From the NCBI RefSeq assembly GCF_026914265.1, contig NC_069131.1, positions 1,213,501 to 1,277,500 on the forward strand: DNA of 64,000 nt, written 5' to 3'. This document shows, piece after piece, positions 56,949 to 64,000 of this stretch (the first letter of the stretch is position 1; each line of letters begins with the position of its first letter). Under the pieces are notes generated by a model. That model searched no databases. It had not been told where the DNA came from and saw only the letters and a list, made by a program, of their open reading frames with translations. Source of the stretch: Mya arenaria. Its lineage: Eukaryota; Mollusca; Bivalvia; Myida; Myidae. The position numbers and the translations under genes are program-made.

Positions 56949-59900
56949 TCTCTTCGCAATTTTTTTTTTCAGCGATTTACATTCAAAACACAAGGCATTC
57001 AGGTACTTAATTTTATCTTGTGTGTTTAAGATTGTACGACATAAACAACATATATCTTTCACTTCTATATACCAATGTATCGTGGGTTTTCAAATAAACC
57101 TTAAAAAGGACCAAGATGTTAATATCAAATGAACATTAAAATTATCAAATAAAATAGTTTCCCTTTCAGTATCTAATGAACTGGAATTGTTGATCATACG
57201 CAATATTCCGTCCGCGCTGCTATATTGAAATTTAAACGGATTTAAGATAAAAGTACGACATGTGCGGTAAACGTGTCATAAATCATCATGCAAGAACTAT
57301 AAAAAGAGTTTGACTCTCGTTTCAAGTCGGTTGTTGTCAGGATTCCTTATTCTAATTGTGTTTGCTAGGCTCAATTCATTTGCTTTTAGCATTCGCCATG
57401 GTTTTCCGACTCCAAGAGAAAACATAAATGAACCCAGTGAAACGTCTCTGATTGGCTGAATCTTTTGCTGTTTGCACTCAGAATCGGGTGATAGAGCCAG
57501 AGTGTTGTACGCAAAACATCATCACTCTGAATGAATGTTGATAACTCTCCTTTTAAGTTGGCAAAAATAAACATAGAAAGTATGAGATATTTAATGAGTT
57601 GAATATATTTTTATGCCTGCCTAAAACACGTTCACCACACACAACGGATTTCGGACACATTTTAGCGGTAAATTTGATGCCAAGGTCAGGTACGCCTGGT
57701 TCTCGGCAATTTCGGCGGAATCTTGGAGGCCGAGGATAGCCACGCCTGATTCCCGGTCTTTTTAGCGCTATCATGGAAGCCGTGGTTAGGCATGCCTAAT
57801 TCCTTGCCATTATAAGCGGTGTATTGTAGGCGAAGGCCGAGTTTAGGTTCATCTGATTAACGGCTATGAAAAGCGGTATTCTAGATACGCCTGATTACAA
57901 GTCATTTTAAGCGATATACTGGAGCGAGTTAAGGTACGTCTGATTATCTACCATTATCAGCGGCTTTATTGACCCGAGGATAGGTACGCCTGATTACCGA
58001 CCATTATCAGCGGCTTCTTGGACCCGAGGTTAGGTACGCCTGATAACCGGCCATAATCAGCCGTATACTTGAGGCCGAGGTTAGGTACGCCTGATTACCG
58101 ACCATTATCAGCGGCTTCCTGGACCCGAGGTTAGGTACGCCTGATTACCGACCATTATCAGCGGTGTCCTGGACCCGAGGTTAGGTACGCCTGATTACCG
58201 GCCAACTTAACCGGTATCCTTGAGGACGAGGTAAGGTACGTCTGATTATCTATCATTATCAGCGTTTTCCTCGACCCGAGGTTAAGTACGCCTGATTACC
58301 GGCAATTATCAGCAGTATCCTTGAGGCCGAGGTTAGGTACGCCTGATTACCGTCCATTATCAGCGGTGTCCTTGAGGCCGAGGTTAGGGACGTCTGAGTA
58401 TCGGCCATTATTAGCGGTATCCTTGAGGCCGGGGTTAGGTACGCCTGATTACCGGCCATTATCAGCGGTGTCCTTGAGGCCTAGATTAGGGACATCTGAT
58501 TATCGGCCATTATCAGCAGTATCCTTGGGGCCGTGGTTAGGTACGCCTGATAACCGGCCATTATCAGCAGAATCCTTGAGGCCGAGGTTAGGTACGCCTG
58601 ATTACCGGCCATTATCAGCGATATCCTTGAGGCCGAGATTAGGTAAGCCTGATTATCGGCCATTATTAGCGGCTTCCTGTATCCGAGGTTAGATAGGCCT
58701 AATTACCGGCCATTATCAGCGGTATCCTTGAGGCCGAGGTTAGGTTAGCCTGATTACCGGCCATTATCAGCAGTATTCTTGAGGCCGAGGTTAGGTACGC
58801 CTGATTACGGGCCATTATCAGCGTTTATCTTGAGGCCGAGATTAGGTAACCTTGATTACCGGCCATTATCAGCGGCTTCCTGTACCCGAGGTTAGGTAGG
58901 CCTAATTACCGGCCATTATCAGCGGTATCCTGGAGGCCGAGGTTAGGTACGCCTGATTACCGGCTATTATCAGCAGTATCCTTGAGGCCGAGGTTAGGTA
59001 CGACTTATTATCGGCCATTATCAGCAGTATCCTTGAGGCCGAAGTTAGGTACGCCTGATTACCGGCCATTATCAGCAGTATCCTTGAGGCCAAGGTTAGA
59101 TACGCCTGATTACCGGCCATTATAAGCAGTATCCTTGAGGCCGAGGTTAGGTACGCCTGATTACCGGCCATTATCAGCAGTATCCTTGAGGCCGAGGTTA
59201 GGTTAACCTGATTACCGGCCATTATCAGCGGTATCCTTGAGGCCGAGGTTAGGTAGGCCTGATTACCGACCATTATTTGCGGTTTCTTGGACCCGAGGTT
59301 AGGTACGCCTAATTACCGGCCATAATCAGCAGTATCCTTGAGGCCGAGGTTTTGATCGCCTTTTTACCGACCATTATCAGCAGTATACTTGAGGCCGAGG
59401 TTTTGATCGCCTGTTTACCGACCATTTTAAGCGGTATGCTTGAGGCCGAGGTTTGGTACGCCTGATTAGCGGCCAATTGTCAGCGGTATCCTTAAGGCCA
59501 AGGTCAGGTAAGCATGATTACCGACCATTATCAGCAGTATCCTTGAGGCCGAGGTTAGGTACGCTTGATTAGCGGCCAATTGTCAGCGGTATCCTTAAGG
59601 CCAAGGTCAGGTAAGCATGATTACCGACCATTATCAGCGGCTTCCTGGACCCAAAGTTAGGTGCGCCTGATTACAGACCATCATCAGCAGTATCCTTGAG
59701 GCCGAGGTTAGGTACGCCAAATAACCCACCATTTTTCAGCGATATCCTGGACCTGAGGTTAGATACGCCAAATACGACCATTTTTCGGCGGTATCCTGGA
59801 CTCGAGGTTAGATACGCCTGATTACCGGCCATAATCAGCGGTATCCTGGACTCGAGGTTAGATACGCCTGATTACCGGCCATTATCAGCGGTATCCTTGA

Positions 59901-59985
59901 CCCGAGGTTAGATACGCCAAATTACCGACCATTTTTCAGCGGTCTTCTGGACTCGAGGTTAGATACGCCTGATTCCCGGCCATTA

Positions 59986-60127
59986 TGTCACGGTACCGAT
60001 ACCTATACAGGTGGTGAGGAGGTGTGTAAGTGGTCCGGTAGCTCAGTCGGTAGAGCACTCGCCCTGATAGCGAGGGGTCCCGGGTTCGAGCCCCGGTCTG
60101 GCTGCACACTTTTCTCACCCGGTGACA
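59986..60127 (+). repeat. Left LTR of the miniature element
   Basis: 142 bp, TGTCAC...GTGACA. Most of it is the tRNA-like unit described separately. Confidence 0.93.
60032..60104 (+). ncRNA. tRNA-like Pol III unit inside the left LTR
   Basis: A 73-nt cloverleaf-like sequence: A box TAGCTCAGTCGG (60039-60050), D stem GCTC/GAGC, anticodon stem CTCGC/GCGAG with loop CCTGATA, T stem CCGGG/CCCGG with loop TTCGAGC, B box GGTTCGAGCCC (60083-60093). A TTTT terminator follows at 60110-60113. The acceptor stem has one mismatch and several wobble pairs and the loop has C instead of the invariant U33, so it is tRNA-derived rather than a working tRNA. Confidence 0.8.
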
Positions 60128-60257
60128 TTTGGCGCCAAACGTGGGGCCGTTGCAGCACTGTTTGGCAGCATAACGCGCTCTCAGTGTGAATTATGTGAAT
60201 TCCTTAGCACTGGTGTTCCTTAAATTCGAGGACGAATTTCCAGTTTGCGGGGAAGTA

Positions 60258-60399
60258 TGTCACGGTACCGATACCTATACAGGTGGTGAGGAGGTGTGTA
60301 AGTGGTCCGGTAGCTCAGTCGGTAGAGCACTCGCCCTGATAGCGAGGGGTCCCGGGTTCGAGCCCCGGTCTGGCTGCACACTTTTCTCACCCTGTGACA
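60258..60399 (+). repeat. Right LTR of the miniature element
   Basis: 142 bp, one mismatch to the left LTR, preceded by a polypurine tract. Confidence 0.93.
60304..60376 (+). ncRNA. tRNA-like Pol III unit inside the right LTR
   Basis: Identical to the copy at 60032-60104, with A box, B box and a downstream TTTT at 60382-60385. Confidence 0.8.
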
Positions 60400-60955
60400 A
60401 TTATAACCGAGGTTCGGTACGCCTGATTCCCGGACATAAGAAGCGGTATCCTGAACCCGAGGTAAGGTACGCCTGATTACTTTTCATTATCAGCGGTATC
60501 ATTGAGGCTGTGGTTAGGTACGTCTTATTCACGGCTATGGTAAGCGGTTTTTTAGAGGTAAAGGTTAGGCACTCTTGATTCCTGGACATTTACAGCGATA
60601 TCATGAATGCCGAAGTTACGTACGTCTTATTCCCTGCTATTTGCAGCGGTATCCTAGAAGCCAATGCAAGGGAAATCTTATCCCTGGCCATTAAAAGTGA
60701 TATTATTATGCTGAGCTTATGTTCGTCTGATTTCCGGCAATTGCAGTGGTTTCCTGAAGGCCGAGGTTAGGTACACCTGTTTCCCGGCCATTTTCAGCGG
60801 TATTTTGGGAGGCCAAGGTTAGATACGCCTGATTCCCGACCATTTTCAGCGTTGAATTTGATGTCGAGGCAAGGTATGCCTGATTCTCGGCCAATGCCAG
60901 AGGTATGCTAGTGGCCCAGGTAATGTACATCTGTTTTGATGCAGAGCATATTTTC

Positions 60956-62345
60956 AAATGCCAAGTCAGTTTTAGCAGCTGCTTGCAATGTGGCCATCGG
61001 ACCGGAAACAGAAATTAATCGTTAAAACTCCAATACGTCCAAAATCTTGGACCGGTTTTCATAAAATATCATTTTTTGACACTAGCATAATTAATAAATT
61101 TGTCCGTGGTGAAAATTGAGTTCTAATTCAACAAGTATTCACAGTCGTTTTACTTAAATATAAATAGTACATGTCAAAATTGAGAATTATCGTTTGAAAG
61201 TCTTATTGAAGCTATGACATTTACGTGTTTCCGTTTACAATTATCATTATACCCTAAGCTCAGCATTATGACAGTTCCCGTTTGACCAATTTTAACATGT
61301 TTAATCATTGCATGGACTGTTTGAACTATTTACAAATGTATAAGACATATTGCAGTTTTTTGGCAAATTCAAATTCAAAGACTGGCATTTGTTCGGTCTT
61401 GTGAAAAATATACTTAGCTATAAAATCTGCAGATAGAAACGAAAGGCATTCACTAACCATATTTATACTTGTATTAAAACACCAAACATTCCATCCGGTT
61501 TATATTTTGCTCTGAAGAAATAATTAGTCAATAAAAAATAACTATCTTTATAATTGTATTAGAACTTTTCACACTGTGGCTGTTTCGCACTTTGCTCTGA
61601 AGAAAGAATCAGTACAAAATGAACATTCCTTTTATCTTTTTCCTTGTGATATGGTTTACTCTTATACTATTCTTCCTTGCTATGTGCTATTACCTTATTA
61701 CCTTATGTCTTGTAGTTGGATTTGTTTAAATGTATTAATATGTCACAAGAAACTATGTGTTCTATTCTGTAAATGAAACATAAGTTTCTATGTTAAACAC
61801 TGCAGGAGGCAAATGGTTCTTTTAGTTAATTTAAACATATTTATTTTACAACGACTGTGATACAAGTTATTACAACATTATATTAATCACTCTCGGTGGC
61901 ACGATTTTACGCGATAGTGTGGTCTTGTGTTGTGGGGGAAACCGGAAAACCCGGAGGAAACCCATTTGTCCAGCTTGGTGACCACAAACCAAACTCACAT
62001 GCGCCCAGGCAATGGTTCTTTTACAATATGTATAAGCAGCTACCACCGAGACGGTGGTTTAAAAGCAATGGATCATGCAAAATAATAACGTATTGTTTTC
62101 TCAAATTCTAACAGATTAGAATAACTTGTAAGCATATATTACTCCCAAAACAACCTTTCATTCGTATTATAATAACTTTTCTTGACTGCTTTGTTTTGAC
62201 AATATTTTGTATGTAAAATTTACAAATCAATGCGTGTTTTGAAGTTTATAAATGTTACCGGCAAATGGGGAGGTGTGTTTTAGTTCAGCCCGAATAAATA
62301 AGTCTTTAAATCGATATTATAAATCATGTTGCGTAAAAACAGAAA
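60956..62345 (+). repeat. Conserved tail following satellite array B
   Basis: Homologous to 39476-40395 after array A (shared CAGCATTATGACAGTTCC, CATTGCATGGACTGTTTGAAC, TTTGCTCTGAAGAAA, TCTTTAAATCGATATT). It is about 500 bp longer through an internal insertion or duplication (GCTCTGAAGAAA occurs twice near 61512 and 61598) and the GGAAACCGG segment near 61900-62000. Confidence 0.75.
61890..62010 (+). repeat. GGAAACCGG-type dispersed repeat fragment
   Basis: GTGTGGTCTTGTGTTGTGGG, then GAAACCGGAAAACCCGGAGG and GGTGACCACAAACC, followed by CTCACATGCGCCCA. I recognise this only as a type of text common in bivalve repeats. It is absent from the array-A tail, so it is probably an insertion. Not a gene. 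Confidence 0.35.
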
Positions 62346-63300
62346 CAGATTTACCGTTTTTAACTCTTTTTTTTCGTCTGGGAATGAGCAGAGTCAGTGC
62401 GTAAATGTCTAGAAACATGTGATTTAAAGCTGCTGATAAAGATCAGATCGCAGTTTTTAATATATAAGGTCGAAAAGCGATAACGTATGGCTAATACCAA
62501 CTCTAAAATATATTAAAATATTAGCTGCTCCGGCAGTTTTTCAAACTATTCAGATATGTTCTAATCTTATGGTTCTGAGCGGAAGGCATCGATACAAAAA
62601 TCAGCCGATCCACAAACAAAATTAAAAAAAAGTAAAAATTATCAATTTGTGAGAGCGTAGCTTTAAGCTTCAACATTGTGATTGGCTAATTTTATTCACA
62701 TGATCCAAGCTAGCCAACGTTGAGATGTCTTTTTATAGAAAATGACGAGGAAACCACCTACCATAAAAAATATGAGAAATCCAAGTTCAATTATCACACA
62801 AAAATACAAAATCTCGTTTCCATGAGGAAGAAAAGTATTGGCTTTCTAATTATTTAAGTAATCCGATTGCCTGTAGCTGTATTTGTCCTTCCCTACATTG
62901 TTTACGACAAAGGAACTCATCTAAATAAATTGTGGTCTCATCTGTCTTCCTTTTTAAGTGCTTCCAGGGAAATTAATCACATATTTTGCGACCAATTTGA
63001 TGTGAAGAATATGCTGGGTCTATTCATTAGGCGCATAGTGCACCATTGACTATGTAATATAGTGATATTTAGATGACGTCTGGCGTCTGGCGTCTTACTT
63101 AATGTGTTTAGTGTATTAATAGTAACTGAACGTATCTGAAAGCTTACATCGAAAAGTAAATGTTTATTCATCATCGCATTACATTCTGCTATCCATTAAA
63201 TAGTGTTTTATTTGATCAGTGATATGGCAATTTTTAAAGCAATGATACCTTGAGATGCACATTTTCCCATGTGTTTAGCTTTAGAACAGTTTCCCCAAAT
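62346..63300. other. AT-rich stretch, no gene seen
   Basis: No supportable gene or RNA. Confidence 0.45.
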
Positions 63301-63655
63301 TAGGAACATTTAAAGATGCACATTAACTCCAAAATAAGATTTACCATAATTAATACAATTGTGTTTATGTATCAAAAAGGTTTAATAAAAATCGAAAACA
63401 TGTATCAAAAAGGTTTAATAAAAATCGAAAACAATGGTTCTCATGAAGGATATTGCGTTTAATTTGAAGAAAAGTTGCAGAAAACACGGTATTTCACGGC
63501 ATTCACCAATCATTTAATGTTTATGCGTTTTCAGCTATTAAATACATGGTTATAAACTTGTTATCAGTTATTGATATTTTCCTTAAAAGCATTATTTAGT
63601 AAATAGTTTTATCACTTACAATTTATGTTTGTTATACGTGTGTATGTATTGACTT
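63300..63655 (+). repeat. Dispersed non-coding repeat, copy 3, with an internal 33-bp duplication
   Basis: Shares ordered blocks with copies near 9.05 and 16.5 kb (AGATGCACATTAACTCC, ATGAAGGATA, CACCAATCATTTAATG, TAAATACATGGTTATAAAC). A perfect 33-bp direct duplication beginning ATGTATCAAAAAGG lies at about 63367-63432. Confidence 0.55.
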
Positions 63656-64000
63656 TGAATAAGAGTGTCACTTTAAAGTTATAATTAGAAACTTCCTGCA
63701 ACTAAAAAAGATAAAACAATTTCACCGCATCATTTGGTTGTGGAAAACGTAACTGTATTTGGATGGTGGGAGATCAATCATCCATCAATATTTAGCTTGG
63801 TTAAGTTATATGTTAAATACAGAGGGTTATTATTTCAATCAAGATAAGGTTCACGTTGTCTAGAAATTGCAATTGGTACAGAGAGTATATTTTTCTGAAT
63901 ACAATTTTTAATGTAAATTGTGTACTCAAAACATATTTAAAACTGAAAACCATATTGTATTTGGTGCCAAATATACAAAGATATATGTCAAAAGTTTAAT

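Larger units (their letters stand above)
59986..60399 (+). mobile_element. Miniature LTR retrotransposon (TRIM), 414 bp, complete
   Basis: Two 142-bp LTRs (59986-60127 and 60258-60399) start TGTCAC and end GTGACA and differ at a single base (CCCGG versus CCCTG near their 3' ends). Inside the left LTR edge, after TT, lies a primer-binding site TGGCGCCAAACGTGGGGC (60130-60147), whose complement ends in CCA as a tRNA does. A purine tract GCGGGGAAG (60247-60255) precedes the right LTR. The 130-bp interior has no coding capacity, so mobilisation must be in trans. A 4-bp target duplication ATTA (59982-59985 and 60400-60403) interrupts the satellite unit GGCCATTA. Confidence 0.93.
57640..60955 (+). 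repeat. 51-bp satellite, array B (about 60 units)
   Basis: Unit: GAGGCCGAGGTTAGGTACGC, CTGATTACCGGCCATTATCAG, CGGTATCCTT. Central units (58.3-59.3 kb) are the most uniform; flanking ones are diverged, with a GGACCCGAGG variant forming sub-blocks. Because 51 is 3x17, both strands show 17-residue repeat frames (for example M-A-G-N-Q-A-Y-L-T-S-A-S-R on the minus strand), which are interrupted and lack gene signals. The array is broken by the miniature LTR element at 59986-60399. Confidence 0.93.

Noticed and set aside
58321..59273. Repeat-protein genes with 17-residue repeats
   Set aside because: Frames exist on both strands solely because the satellite period is 51 bp. They are broken by diverged units and lack gene signals.
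60032..60104. A functional tRNA gene
   Set aside because: The acceptor stem has a mismatch and several wobbles, and the anticodon loop has C at position 33. It lies inside an LTR and is repeated in the other LTR, so it is a tRNA-derived part of a mobile element.

Overview
The window looks like nuclear DNA of an invertebrate metazoan, most likely a bivalve mollusc. It is AT-rich, gene-poor and full of micro- and minisatellites. It carries spliceosomal introns, a tRNA-derived SINE typical of molluscs, a PIF/Harbinger transposon and two genes of the immunity-related GTPase (IRG) class, which bivalve annotations usually call 'interferon-inducible GTPase 5-like'. The species is not determined. Taxon and expression are inference; exon structures are read from splice sites and codon phase.

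The core is a convergent (tail-to-tail) pair of IRG genes. IRG-A (+, about 17.56-28.02 kb) and IRG-B (-, about 48.52-42.16 kb) each end in one large exon with a complete dynamin-like IRG GTPase. Each begins far upstream with the same 22-bp exon encoding Met-Gly-Ser-Cys-Cys-Ser-Lys, a probable myristoylation/palmitoylation signal. Between the two lies a row of short exons (69-96 bp), all phase 1 at both ends and all descended from one unit, encoding Ser/Asn/Asp-rich linker modules. IRG-A has five recognisable modules (one frameshifted) plus a decayed sixth; IRG-B has three. IRG-B then has two 32-bp phase-changing exons around a 502-bp acidic low-complexity exon, and its eight exons form one open frame of 681 codons. 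IRG-A lacks the acidic exon, and its junction to the GTPase exon is unresolved. The inverted duplication extends upstream of both genes (about 13.9-17.6 kb against 48.5-51.2 kb) and includes related minisatellites.

Between the 3' ends lies a 5.17-kb PIF/Harbinger transposon (31078-36247) with 18-bp perfect terminal inverted repeats and a CTG target duplication. It contains a damaged DDE transposase gene (+) and a damaged MYB/SANT-like gene (-) in convergent orientation, with a SINE in a transposase intron.

Other features: a 51-bp satellite in two arrays (39.0-39.5 and 57.6-60.95 kb), each followed by the same unique tail; a 414-bp miniature LTR retrotransposon (59986-60399) whose 142-bp LTRs contain a complete tRNA-like RNA polymerase III unit; a 178-bp almost perfect palindrome (56771-56948); and a 32-bp repeat with an exact 96-bp higher-order period (11.4-12.85 kb). 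The remaining long stretches show no supportable gene.
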